Shown: piece after piece, positions 34,269 to 42,069 of the stretch | Position numbering within the stretch: position 1 is the stretch's first letter | How the letters are laid out: each line of letters opens with the position of its first letter | Notes under the pieces: model-generated | The model's input: the letters and a program-made list of their open reading frames with translations, nothing else | The model's database searches: none | Told to the model about the DNA's origin: nothing | Program-made: the position numbers and the translations under genes | DNA from: Streptomyces sp. 840.1 | GTDB taxonomy: Bacteria > Actinomycetota > Actinomycetes > Streptomycetales > Streptomycetaceae | Assembly: GCF_003751445.1 (NCBI RefSeq) | Contig: NZ_RJUU01000001.1 | Span: forward strand, 1,741,001-1,805,000 | DNA length: 64,000 nucleotides | Direction: 5' to 3'

Positions 34269-34481
34269 ATGCTCCTGACCATGGCGAACGGACAGGACGA
34301 CGTACGGATGACGTTGAGGGTCTCCCGCGATTGCGGCCAGACGTGGGGGCCTCTCGCGGAGGTGCGCGTGGGCGAGGATCCGGTGGTCCCGGAGGACCCG
34401 GGCCGCTACCCGCCGTGCCTCTGCCCACGGTGCTCGAAGCAGGAGTGGCACGCCGTCTCTTCCTTCCGGATGGTGTCGTGA
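34269..34481 (+). CDS. small Cys-containing hypothetical protein
   Basis: A 70-residue protein, not recognised. It contains a CLCPRC cluster near residue 52 and a further Cys at DCGQTW, suggesting a metal or zinc-ribbon-like site. An ATG at 34281 is an alternative start; neither has a strong ribosome site. The stop overlaps the start of the following gene (TGATG), which suggests that both are real and translated together. They lie divergent from the XRE/TPR regulator across a palindromic operator. Confidence 0.6.
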   Translation: MLLTMANGQDDVRMTLRVSRDCGQTWGPLAEVRVGEDPVVPEDPGRYPPCLCPRCSKQEWHAVSSFRMVS

Positions 34482-34810
34482 TGCGGTGCGCGCACTGGCG
34501 CCGGGTGCCCCTCGACCTGGCACGGGAGGCACGGGAGAAGTCGGCCGCCTCGTACGTCGACAGGGCGGTGCAGTGCCAGTTGTGCGCGCACGACAAGGGC
34601 GAGCACTTCGGCCTCCTCACCGACGACGGTGCGTACGGGACCGCGCTGTGGCTCCGCTGGTACGGAGCGGACGGGGCGGAACTTGTCGTGCTGCCGGACT
34701 GCCCGGTGGCCGCCCCGGGGCCCGACGGTGAGGGCTGCTGTCTGTTCGCCGACCACGCCGAGCAGCACACCTGGGAGAACGCCCTGGAACAGGTCTCGTA
34801 CACCAGCTGA
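34481..34810 (+). CDS. small Cys-rich hypothetical protein
   Basis: A 109-residue protein without a recognised family. Cysteines are spread as MRCAHW, QCQLCAHDKGEH, PDCPV and GCC, and the CxxC plus nearby His could hold zinc. The composition is acidic toward the C-terminus (EGCCLFADHAEQHTWEN). It is translationally coupled to the preceding 70-residue protein. Possible roles include a partner or target of the divergent XRE/TPR regulator; there is no direct evidence. Confidence 0.6.
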   Translation: MRCAHWRRVPLDLAREAREKSAASYVDRAVQCQLCAHDKGEHFGLLTDDGAYGTALWLRWYGADGAELVVLPDCPVAAPGPDGEGCCLFADHAEQHTWENALEQVSYTS

Positions 34811-34902
34811 TCGCCAGTCCGTACAAGACCGACGGCCCCCGCTGCGGTGGCAGCGGCACACCCCCTCTCCCCTCACAGAACCGTGCTCAAGGCCGTCCGG
34901 CG

Positions 34903-35796
34903 TCAGTGGCGTCCCCGCTCGGCGCGGGGTACGAGTCCGGCGCGGACGGCGCTCATCCGTGCCCGTACGCCGTGTTCGGGTACGGCGCCCGCAGGGCCGT
35001 TGCGGGCGGGGTCCGGCTTGCCGCGGCAGTTTCCGCAGAGGCCGCCGGGCATGGCTGTCGCGTTGCCGGGTGCGCGGCATTCGGCGCATTCCAGGGTTCG
35101 CAGGACGACCCGTGGGGCGGGGGAGGCTGCGCGTACGGGTGGGAGTTTGTCCAGCAGGCGTCGGCGGACGAGGGCTGCGGCGTGGTGGATGCGGGGTGGG
35201 AGGCCCTCGGTCAGGGCGTGCAGGATTTCCGGTTCGGTGGCTCCGCGTTCGAACCATTCGCTGACCTGTGGTTCGAGCGTCACGCAGTCGGCCTGGGACA
35301 GGCTCAGTGCGGGCTTCTCGCGTCCGAGGGCGGCGAGGAAAATGAACGACCTTGAGCGGGTGGGGCGTTGGGTGGCGTGTTCCGGGGGTGCGTCGCCCCG
35401 GGTGAAGGCGTCCCACCACTCGTCGCCGCGTGCGGTGCGGGAGAAGAAGGTGCGTGTGACCCAGATCAGCACTTCCTCGGTGGCGACGCATTCGCTGCCC
35501 CTGCGCAGATGACCGGCTTCCTGGAGCCGGTTCAGGGTGGTCCGCAGGGCGCACTGGCCGTACGGAAGCGTCTTGGCCAGGGTCTTCACGGAGATGTCCG
35601 CGCCGTCGCACAGTCCGTCGATGTACGCGGCGACGGCGGCGTCACGCGGGAGGAGGTGGGCGAAATCCGTGGCGGTGCGGGGGCGTTGGCCCGGTGCGGA
35701 GCGCTTGCCGTACCCGGGATTGGCCATCGGGTGGTCAAGCGTGGGCGGCGGTACGGGCGCGGGGGAAGGGGCAGCATTAAGCTGGCTGGCAGCCAT
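34903..35796 (-). CDS. winged-helix-type DNA-binding-like protein with C-terminal zinc ribbon
   Basis: A 297-residue protein. A winged-helix-like segment lies at about residues 45-115 (AVAAYIDGL, SVKTLAKTLPYGQCALRTTLNRLQEAGHL is typical of a recognition helix plus wing). A helical middle follows, and near the end CAEC...CGNC forms a zinc-ribbon-like pair. The regulatory target is unknown. An ATG at 35727 is an alternative start. The last 20 or so codons are repeated in degenerate form at 36.8 kb. Divergent from a methyltransferase 270 bp away. Confidence 0.7.
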   Translation of the reverse strand: MAASQLNAAPSPAPVPPPTLDHPMANPGYGKRSAPGQRPRTATDFAHLLPRDAAVAAYIDGLCDGADISVKTLAKTLPYGQCALRTTLNRLQEAGHLRRGSECVATEEVLIWVTRTFFSRTARGDEWWDAFTRGDAPPEHATQRPTRSRSFIFLAALGREKPALSLSQADCVTLEPQVSEWFERGATEPEILHALTEGLPPRIHHAAALVRRRLLDKLPPVRAASPAPRVVLRTLECAECRAPGNATAMPGGLCGNCRGKPDPARNGPAGAVPEHGVRARMSAVRAGLVPRAERGRH

Positions 35797-36066
35797 CAGA
35801 TCGGGCCTAACGATCGAAGTGGTCAGGCCCTCGTCAGGTGTTTCTGCACCGACGGGGGCCGTCTCGTCCCGGCTGACGCTAGAGCGCGACTACCCTCCGT
35901 GGCAAGTCGATCGCGAAAAGTCAACCCTCAAGGCAGGGAGGGCGGGTGGGTGTTCAATCCCTCCACCCATTCCGCTGAAAGAGCGCCCGGATCTCGACGC
36001 TTGAGCCCCGGTCGTGAGCTGCGAAAAGGGCGCGCCTGGCCGCCTGCGCGCGAGAACGGAAGCGAA

Positions 36067-36768
36067 GTGTCCGACACCCGTAGTGCCGCCTGGGATCAGT
36101 ACGCGCAGACCAAGCCCCAGAGGCGCCCGATGAACGCCCGTGGCGAGTCCACATGGTTCAACTGGACGCAGTACGCCGACCACGGCCCCGGAGCCGAAGT
36201 GCTTGGCCTGAAACCGGGTGAGGCCGCGCTCGACCTCGGCTGTGGTGCGGGCGGGAACGCGGCCCATCTTGCCCGGCTCGGCATGCGGGTCGTGGGCATC
36301 GACCTCTCCCCCAAGCAGCTCGCGAAGGCACGGGACCGGTGGCCCGATGCTGACGGGATGGAACTGCGCCAGGGCGACGCACTCACCTGCCTGGGAGAGG
36401 CCCGTACGGTCTTCGACGCGATCTACAGCGTCTTCGGGGCGGGCTGGTTCTCGGACCCCGGCCTGCTGCTGCCGATCATTCACGCGAACCTCAAGCCCGG
36501 TGGCGTGTTCGCCATGTCCCAGCGGCCCCCGGTCGAGGGGTGCTACGGCTGCCAGGCGTCGTACATCCCTCGCGGGCCCGACGAAGACCCCGCTGTCGTC
36601 AAGCGGTGGGACTACGAACCGGATGTCTGGGTGCTGATCCTCAAGAAATACGGATACGTGGACGTGTCCGCCTCCGTCATCGCACCGCCCCCGGGAACCC
36701 GCCGCACGGGCACGCTGTTCGTGCGGGGCGTCCGGGGAGGGAGCAACGCATGCTGCCGTGAGGACTGA
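36067..36768 (+). CDS. class I SAM-dependent methyltransferase
   Basis: A 233-residue methyltransferase. The SAM-binding loop is ALDLGCGAGGNAAHLA, followed by VVGIDLSPKQLAKA (acidic ribose ligand), RQGDAL and LKPGGVFAMSQRP. The GTG start has GGAAG 5-6 nt upstream; residues 5-20 (SAAWDQYAQTKPQRRP) are the usual lead-in. The substrate is unknown. The stop is followed by a degenerate copy of the 3' end of the neighbouring winged-helix gene, which suggests rearrangement here. Confidence 0.85.
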   Translation: MSDTRSAAWDQYAQTKPQRRPMNARGESTWFNWTQYADHGPGAEVLGLKPGEAALDLGCGAGGNAAHLARLGMRVVGIDLSPKQLAKARDRWPDADGMELRQGDALTCLGEARTVFDAIYSVFGAGWFSDPGLLLPIIHANLKPGGVFAMSQRPPVEGCYGCQASYIPRGPDEDPAVVKRWDYEPDVWVLILKKYGYVDVSASVIAPPPGTRRTGTLFVRGVRGGSNACCRED

Positions 36769-36775
36769 GGGCCGT

Positions 36776-36866
36776 CGGGTGTCACCGGTGTCCGCGCTCG
36801 GCGCAGGGTGCCAGTCCCGCGCGGACGGCGCTCATCCTGGCCCGTACGCCTTGCTGGTGCCCTTGC
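36776..36866 (-). pseudogene. remnant of a second copy of the winged-helix/zinc-ribbon gene 3' end
   Basis: Read on the minus strand this segment encodes VRARMSAVRAGLAPCAERGH followed shortly by a stop. The end of the gene at 34903-35796 reads VRARMSAVRAGLVPRAERGRH. The nucleotide match covers roughly 36773-36866 against 34897-34980 and fades upstream, where no open frame with the rest of the protein remains. Confidence 0.75.
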
Positions 36867-36905
36867 GGGCGGCGAGGGCGCGCAGGTACGACTCCGCGCC
36901 CTGGA

Positions 36906-36954
36906 GCAGGCCGGATCAGGCAGGCCGGATCACGCAGGCCGGATCACCGGATCA
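36906..36954. repeat. 14-bp tandem repeat
   Basis: GCAGGCCGGATCA occurs at 36906, 36920 and 36934 with a 14-bp period, plus a partial unit CCGGATCA at 36947-36954. It lies in the 330-bp gap between the methyltransferase and the toxin-antitoxin operon, which otherwise holds only the gene remnant and the operator. Confidence 0.85.
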
Positions 36955-37052
36955 GGGGTGGAGGGTCACCAGAGCGCGGGGGGTTCCGCGGTTCAACCCT
37001 GAAACCTGCACACTCACCGCGAAATACCGATCCGCTCAGCAGACCTGCGGGA

Positions 37053-37070
37053 TACGGGTACGTACCCGTA
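37053..37070. promoter_or_regulatory. toxin-antitoxin operator palindrome
   Basis: TACGGGTACGTACCCGTA is an 18-bp perfect palindrome ending 28 bp before the antitoxin start. This placement is typical for autorepression by an antitoxin or antitoxin-toxin complex. Confidence 0.75.
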
Positions 37071-37098
37071 CCCTTGGGGGATGGGAAGGAGCACGATG

Positions 37099-37356
37099 AT
37101 GTCCGATGCCAATGTCCGTATCCCCGAGGAAGCCAAGGACCGGCTCGCCTCGATCGCAGCTGCGGAGGGGCTGTCGTTGCGCGCATATCTGGCGCGCCTG
37201 GCCGAGACACTGCTGACGCCGGCCGAGCGGGCCGAGCGGGCCGAGAAGACCCGGGCAATGCTGAGGGAGTGGACCGGCTACGCCCCGACCGCTGCCGAGC
37301 AGGACGACCTGGACAGTGAGCTGGACCGTCGCCTGGCGCAGGCGACCGCCCGGTGA
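37099..37356 (+). CDS. VapB-like ribbon-helix-helix antitoxin
   Basis: An 85-residue protein. The N-terminus (ANVRIPEEAKDRLASIAAAEG, then LSLRAYLARLAE) has the strand-helix-helix pattern of RHH/CopG/Arc DNA-binding domains. The C-terminal half is charged and helical, as expected for a toxin-neutralising tail. GGAAGGAG lies 7 nt before the ATG at 37099; upstream ATGs at 37081 and 37096 are less well placed. It overlaps the PIN-like toxin by GTGA, and a perfect palindrome lies in its promoter region. Confidence 0.82.
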   Translation: MSDANVRIPEEAKDRLASIAAAEGLSLRAYLARLAETLLTPAERAERAEKTRAMLREWTGYAPTAAEQDDLDSELDRRLAQATAR

Positions 37357-37733
37357 GCGATGCCATGCACATCGTTCTGGACGACACGGCGATGGCCGCG
37401 GCAGGGCAGGGCAACGTTCTGGCGTCGCGGCTAATCCACCGGGCCCACGCCGAACCGGGTTGGTTCCTGTACGTACCGGCTTGCGCGCTCGTGGAAGCCG
37501 ACCGGGCCCGGCCCGGCACGGCAGAACACCTGGCGTCCCTGCCCGGTGTCACCGTCCTGGACCTGGACCTGGCCGCCGCGCTGGCCCTCGCGCAGCAGGA
37601 GACCTGGGCCGCGGCTCACAGCCAGTACGCGGCGCAGCCCACCGCGGACCGTCCCGACGGGGCGATCATCGCGACCACCGCGCCCGAGCGGTGGGCGGGG
37701 GAGCCTGTCCGCGTTCTGGACCTCACACCCTGA
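37353..37733 (+). CDS. PIN-domain-like toxin (VapC-type)
   Basis: A 126-residue protein with the acidic pattern of a PIN ribonuclease: Asp pair in HIVLDDTAM (about residue 10), Glu in ACALVEADRARPG (about 48), and Asp in RPDGAIIATTA (about 107). These are the residues that bind Mg2+ in VapC toxins that cut RNA. Divergence from classical VapC is considerable, so activity is inferred. The GTG start overlaps the antitoxin stop, giving a coupled two-gene operon. Confidence 0.78.
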   Translation: MSDAMHIVLDDTAMAAAGQGNVLASRLIHRAHAEPGWFLYVPACALVEADRARPGTAEHLASLPGVTVLDLDLAAALALAQQETWAAAHSQYAAQPTADRPDGAIIATTAPERWAGEPVRVLDLTP

Positions 37734-37809
37734 GCCCACCACGATGCCGGGAAGCCGCCCGCCGGCCGCGTCAGCGCCGTGGGCCGCGTGGCTGCGACGC
37801 CCCGGACCT

Positions 37810-37866
37810 GGTCCCGGCCCCGGTCCCGGTCCCGGTCCCGGTCCTGACCCCGGTCCCGGTCCCGCC
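37810..37866. repeat. GGTCCC hexanucleotide repeat
   Basis: About nine near-perfect GGTCCC/GGCCCC units in tandem, interrupted once by TGACCC. They lie in the gap after the toxin gene and just before the following hypothetical gene. Confidence 0.85.
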
Positions 37867-37905
37867 GGGGCGCAAGCGACACGCCGGGCATGACACCATC
37901 GAACC

Positions 37906-38403
37906 GTGCTCGACATCGGCTACTCCCTCTCCCGGCGCTTCCCCGATCCCCCGCAGACCGACTACCGCCGGGCGGACGTCCGCTCCCTGCGCCACGATCT
38001 GTTCTCCGGGGACGTCTACCTCGCGGACACCAAGGAGGACCGCGAGGTATCCACAGGCTGGGGATGGGTGCCGGTGCTCGACTTCGCCTGGGCCCTGTGC
38101 GACATCGTCGAGCAGCTCGACCAGGACCCCCGAGGCAACCGCTCGCACCGCCGCCAGTTCGCGGAGCTCGACTTCACCGAGTCGTCCGACCGGATGCTCT
38201 TCGAGCGCCGCTTCGGCTGGGTCGACGTCGAGGCCGACTGGATGCCCGCCGAGGAAGCCCCGCTCACCTTCAACCACGCGCTGCTGCGCCGCGAGGCCCG
38301 CGACTTCCTGCACGACCTGATCGCGGACCTGGCCGACATGCACGAGGGCCTCGCGGACAACCCCGTGGTCTGGGACCTCCAGGCCCGCTTCCCCCGCCTC
38401 TGA
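37906..38403 (+). CDS. hypothetical protein, conserved acidic type
   Basis: A 165-residue cytoplasmic protein of unknown function. It is rich in Asp, Arg, Trp and Phe (GWGWVPVLDFAWALCDIVEQ, DFTESSDRMLFERRFGWVDVEADW) without signal peptide or membrane helix. The pattern resembles small streptomycete proteins that contact a partner, including immunity-type proteins, but no family is recognised. The GTG start has only a weak ribosome site. It stands alone between the toxin-antitoxin pair and a convergent pentapeptide gene. Confidence 0.7.
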   Translation: MLDIGYSLSRRFPDPPQTDYRRADVRSLRHDLFSGDVYLADTKEDREVSTGWGWVPVLDFAWALCDIVEQLDQDPRGNRSHRRQFAELDFTESSDRMLFERRFGWVDVEADWMPAEEAPLTFNHALLRREARDFLHDLIADLADMHEGLADNPVVWDLQARFPRL

Positions 38404-38428
38404 GTTCCGGGGCCGGGGGGGGCGGGGC

Positions 38429-39136
38429 TCACGCCTCCACCCGCACCCCGATCTGCGCCGCGAACGCCGGAGCCAGCTCCATCAGCTGCGACGGGCTGAT
38501 CACCGCGCCCGCCAGCCGCTCCACCCCGCGCGCGATGTCCAGCTCGGCGACCGTCCGCAGATCCACCGACTCCATCCGCACCGCACTGAAATCGGCCCGC
38601 TTCAGCACACAGTCCCGGAACTCCACCCGGTCCAGCTGCGCTCCCCCGAAATCCGGCTCGGACAGCACACAGCCCTCGAACACCACGTCCTTCAGCCGCG
38701 CCTTCCGCAGATTCAGGTAGTCGATCTTCCCGCCCCGCACCAGCACCCGTTCCAGCACCGCGCCATGCATCTGCACCCCGCCCAGCCGCGCGTCCACCAG
38801 CTCCACGTCACGCAGCGACGCCCCGGCGAGATCCGTGCCCACCCCCCGTACGCCCGTCAGCACCGAATCGATGAAACGGGCCCTGACCAGCTCCGTACGG
38901 TCCAGAGCGCAGCCCTCCAGCGAACAGTCCATGAACCGGGCGCCCGGACCCGACTCGTCCGCCAGGTCCACGGACTCGAAGCGCACCCCGTCGTAATCCC
39001 CGTCCGGCTCGAGCCCCTCGCCGCCGTACGGTTCGAGCGGCGGCAGCCGCACCTCCGGGCGCCGCGCCACCGCGACCCCGTCCTTGCCGACCCGGCTCCT
39101 GCCGCTCCCCTGACCACTACCGCTGCTGCGCACCAT
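38429..39136 (-). CDS. pentapeptide-repeat protein
   Basis: A 235-residue protein. From about residue 50 it runs in A(D/N)LxX-like five-residue units (VRFESVDLADES, ARFMDCSLEGCALDRTELVRARFIDSVL, LKDVVFEGCVLSEPDFGGAQLDRVEFRDC), predicted to form a right-handed beta-helix. Some family members mimic DNA and protect gyrase, but most have no known function. The N-terminal 30 residues are basic and disordered. The start MVRSSGSG is chosen; an ATG at 39154 would add six residues. Confidence 0.9.
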   Translation of the reverse strand: MVRSSGSGQGSGRSRVGKDGVAVARRPEVRLPPLEPYGGEGLEPDGDYDGVRFESVDLADESGPGARFMDCSLEGCALDRTELVRARFIDSVLTGVRGVGTDLAGASLRDVELVDARLGGVQMHGAVLERVLVRGGKIDYLNLRKARLKDVVFEGCVLSEPDFGGAQLDRVEFRDCVLKRADFSAVRMESVDLRTVAELDIARGVERLAGAVISPSQLMELAPAFAAQIGVRVEA

Positions 39137-39246
39137 GCCCCCATCGTGACGCACCCCACTGACAACGCCCCGCCGTAGATGTCACACCCGGACCCCCGCC
39201 GTCCGTCATGTACGCGAAGGCACCTCCAGCGAAGGAGACGGGGACC

Positions 39247-40467
39247 ATGCAGCGCATCCACATCATCGGCGGGGGCCTCGCCGGACTCACCGCGGCCATC
39301 ACCGCAGCCGAATCCGGCGCCCTGGTGACCGTCCACGAGGCCCACCACACCCTCGGCGGACGGGCCAGGACCGCCGAGGGCCCGTACCGCACCAACGAGG
39401 GCCCGCACGCGCTCTACCGCCGCGGCCCCCACTGGACCTGGCTCGACCGGCGCAACCTCCTCGGGCCCACCACCGCCGTCCCGCCCCTCGAAGCCGCCCG
39501 GCTCCGCTTCCGCCACCGCTCCGCCCTGCGCCGCACCCCGCCCCTCGCCCTCCTCCGGCTCAGCCGCCGCAGCGCCGCACAGGCGCCGTCCGACCTGGAC
39601 TTCCGTACCTGGGCCACCGCGCAGATCGGCGAGGAGGGCGCCCGCGCCGCCGCTCACTACACCGCCGTCGCCCTCTTCCACCACGACCCCGGCAGCCTCT
39701 CCGCCGCGTTCGTCCAGGAACGGCTGCACCGGGCCGGGGCACTGCCACCGGAAGCCCGCTACCCGGCCGGGGGCTGGGCGCAGATCATCGACCGGATGGC
39801 GTCGCGCGCCTGGAACCTCAGCGTCCGCATCGAGACGGCGACCCGTATCGACACCGCCGCGCTCGACAGCCTCGCCCGCACCGGCCCGGTCGTCGTCGCC
39901 ACCTCCCTCGACGCCGCCCGCACCCTCCTCGGCGACCCCACCCTCACCTGGGCCTCCGGCCGCACCGCCCTCGTCGACCTCGCCCTGCGCACCCGGCGCG
40001 GCGACGCGTTCGCCGTGTCCGACCTCGACGCCCCCGGCTGGATCGAACGGTTCACCACGCAGGACCGCACCCTCGCCCCCGCCGGCGAGCAGCTCCTCCA
40101 GGGACAGTTCCCCCTCGCGCCCGACGAGTCCCGGTCCACCGGAACCGCCCGCGCCGAGGAACTCCTCGACCTGGGATACCCCGGCTGGCGCGAGCGCACC
40201 GTGTGGCGGCGCGAGGCCCTCGCCACCGGCCGCACCGGCGCGGTCGACCACCCCGGCACCACCTGGCGCGACCGCCCCGCCATCGACCGGGGAGACGGCG
40301 TCTACCTCGCGGGCGACCAGGTCGCCGCACCCGGCCTGCTCAGCGAGGTCTCCTTCAACAGCGGCATCGAAGCGGCCCTCCTCGCCCTCCGGGCCACCGA
40401 GCACCGCACCGCGACCGCCGGCTCCACCTCTACCCCTCAGACACCGCTTGACCTCAAGCACGCTTGA
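39247..40467 (+). CDS. FAD-dependent amine-oxidase/phytoene-desaturase-like oxidoreductase
   Basis: A 406-residue flavoprotein. The N-terminal dinucleotide fold is IIGGGLAGLTAAITAAESGA, then EAHHTLGGRARTAEGP (the second FAD motif typical of amine oxidase/CrtI/HemG relatives). The C-terminal FAD motif is VYLAGDQVAAPGLLSEVSFNSG. The substrate is unknown; there are no carotenoid or haem genes beside it. GGAG lies about 10 nt before the ATG. It is 53 nt upstream of a quinone-oxidoreductase-like gene and may share a transcript. Confidence 0.83.
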   Translation: MQRIHIIGGGLAGLTAAITAAESGALVTVHEAHHTLGGRARTAEGPYRTNEGPHALYRRGPHWTWLDRRNLLGPTTAVPPLEAARLRFRHRSALRRTPPLALLRLSRRSAAQAPSDLDFRTWATAQIGEEGARAAAHYTAVALFHHDPGSLSAAFVQERLHRAGALPPEARYPAGGWAQIIDRMASRAWNLSVRIETATRIDTAALDSLARTGPVVVATSLDAARTLLGDPTLTWASGRTALVDLALRTRRGDAFAVSDLDAPGWIERFTTQDRTLAPAGEQLLQGQFPLAPDESRSTGTARAEELLDLGYPGWRERTVWRREALATGRTGAVDHPGTTWRDRPAIDRGDGVYLAGDQVAAPGLLSEVSFNSGIEAALLALRATEHRTATAGSTSTPQTPLDLKHA

Positions 40468-40519
40468 GGCCGAAGAGTGGACTCACCGGCACCGACACCG
40501 ACACCCCGGGGAGCCCACC

Positions 40520-41521
40520 ATGCACGCCGTCCGCCTCCACGCCTTCGGCCCCGCCGAAAACCTCGCCTACGAGCGCGTCGAGGACCCCGTCCCCGCGCCC
40601 GGCCAGGTCCGGATCGCCGTCCGCGCCGCCGGCGTACACCTGCTCGACACCGCCCTGCGCGAGGGCATGACCGGCCCTTATCCCGCGCCCGCCCCACTGC
40701 CCACCGTCCCCGGCCGCGAAATCGCCGGCACCGTCGAATCGCTCGGCGAGGGCACCGACCCCGACTGGCTCGGCCGCCACGTCGTCGCCCACATCGGCAA
40801 CGTCCCCGGCGGCTACGCCGAACTCACCGTCACCGAGGCCGAAAAGCTCCACCCCGTACCCGACGGCCTCGGCGACGCCGAGGCCGTCGCCATGATCGGC
40901 ACCGGCCGCACCACCCTCGGCATCCTCGGATTCACCCCGCTGGGACCCGAGTCGATCGCCGTCGTCACCGCTGCGGCGGGCGGCATCGGCACCCTGCTCG
41001 TCCAGTACGCCAAGAACGCCGGAGCCATCGTCATCGGCCTCGCCGGAGGACCCGCCAAGACCGGCCTCGTCCGCGCCAACGGCGCCGACCTGGCCGTCGA
41101 CTACACCCTCCCCGACTGGCCCCGCCAGGTCCGCACCCACCTCGACGCCCTCGGCCGCCGCGCCACCGTCGTCTACGATTCCGTCGGCGGTGCCACCGCA
41201 CGCGCCGCCGTCGACCTCCTCGGCAAGGGCGGACAGCACGTCGTCTACGGCTGGTCCGGCGAAGGCCTCCACGACGGCCGGCCACTCACCTTCACCGAGG
41301 ACGAGCTCGCCGCCCTCGCCATCACCTCGCAGAGCGTCCTCGGCCCGGCCATGGCCCAGCGCGGCGGCGGCCTGCGTGCCCTGGAGGCGCGCGCCCTCGC
41401 CGAGGCCGCGGCCGGCCGCCTGCGCCCCGCTGTCCAGCGCTACCCGCTCGCCGAGGCGGCCGCCGCCCACCGCGCCCTGGAAACCCGCGGCACCACGGGC
41501 AAGGTCGTCCTCATCCCCTGA
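40520..41521 (+). CDS. zinc-independent quinone oxidoreductase (MDR superfamily)
   Basis: A 333-residue NAD(P)H-dependent reductase. The nucleotide-binding motif AAAGGIGTLLVQYAKNAGA (about residues 157-175) and VYDSVGGATARAAVDLLGKGG are typical of quinone oxidoreductases. The zinc-ligand cysteines of alcohol dehydrogenases are absent. GGGGAG lies 6 nt before the ATG. Probably co-transcribed with the flavoprotein before it. Confidence 0.9.
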   Translation: MHAVRLHAFGPAENLAYERVEDPVPAPGQVRIAVRAAGVHLLDTALREGMTGPYPAPAPLPTVPGREIAGTVESLGEGTDPDWLGRHVVAHIGNVPGGYAELTVTEAEKLHPVPDGLGDAEAVAMIGTGRTTLGILGFTPLGPESIAVVTAAAGGIGTLLVQYAKNAGAIVIGLAGGPAKTGLVRANGADLAVDYTLPDWPRQVRTHLDALGRRATVVYDSVGGATARAAVDLLGKGGQHVVYGWSGEGLHDGRPLTFTEDELAALAITSQSVLGPAMAQRGGGLRALEARALAEAAAGRLRPAVQRYPLAEAAAAHRALETRGTTGKVVLIP

Positions 41522-41558
41522 CCGCCCCGCCCCGCGAACCCGGCCCGGACGAGAGGCG

Positions 41559-42035
41559 CTACCGCCCGCCCAGCCCCGCCAGCGCCCCGTCCGTCAGCCG
41601 GTACACCGTCCACCCGTCCTGCGGCCGCGCGCCCAGCGACTCGTAGAACGCGATCGACGGGGCGTTCCAGTTCAGCACCGACCACTCCAGCCGCTCGTAG
41701 CCGCGCTCCACACAGATCCGCGCCAGCTCACCAAGCAGCGCCTTGCCGTGTCCGCCGCCGCGCCGCTCCGGACTCACGTAGAGATCCTCCAGATAGATCC
41801 CGTGCACCCCGCGCCAGGTGGAGAAGTTCAGGAACCACAGCGCGAAGCCCACCACCTCACCGTCCTCGTCGTCCTCGGCGATGTGCGCGAACGCCGCGGG
41901 CCGCTCACCGAACAGCGCCTCGCGCAACTGCTCCTCGGTGGCGTGCGCCTCGTGCAGCGCCTTCTCGTAATCGGCCAGCTCACGGACCATCGCGTGAATG
42001 GCGGGGACGTCTGCGGCGGTAGCGGTACGGATCAT
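41559..42035 (-). CDS. GNAT family N-acetyltransferase (diamine acetyltransferase-like)
   Basis: A 158-residue acetyl-CoA-dependent acetyltransferase. The CoA-binding loop is SPERRGGGHGKALLGEL. VHGIYLEDLYV and WSVLNWNAPSIAFYESLGA match the spermidine/diamine acetyltransferase subgroup. The start MIRTATAAD is the usual GNAT opening; the longer frame from 42140 reads into the neighbouring gene. It is followed tail to tail by the quinone oxidoreductase. Confidence 0.92.
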   Translation of the reverse strand: MIRTATAADVPAIHAMVRELADYEKALHEAHATEEQLREALFGERPAAFAHIAEDDEDGEVVGFALWFLNFSTWRGVHGIYLEDLYVSPERRGGGHGKALLGELARICVERGYERLEWSVLNWNAPSIAFYESLGARPQDGWTVYRLTDGALAGLGGR

Positions 42036-42069
42036 GGGGGCAGCGTAAGCAGTACCGGGCCGCCCGCCG

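Noticed and set aside
35940..35990. tRNA T-arm-like sequence (GTGTTCAATCCC) and possible attachment site
   Set aside because: No anticodon or acceptor stem can be folded around it, and no matching copy or integrase gene is present.
37802..37866. CRISPR-like array
   Set aside because: The GGTCCC units are contiguous six-base repeats without spacers, and no cas genes are present anywhere in the window.
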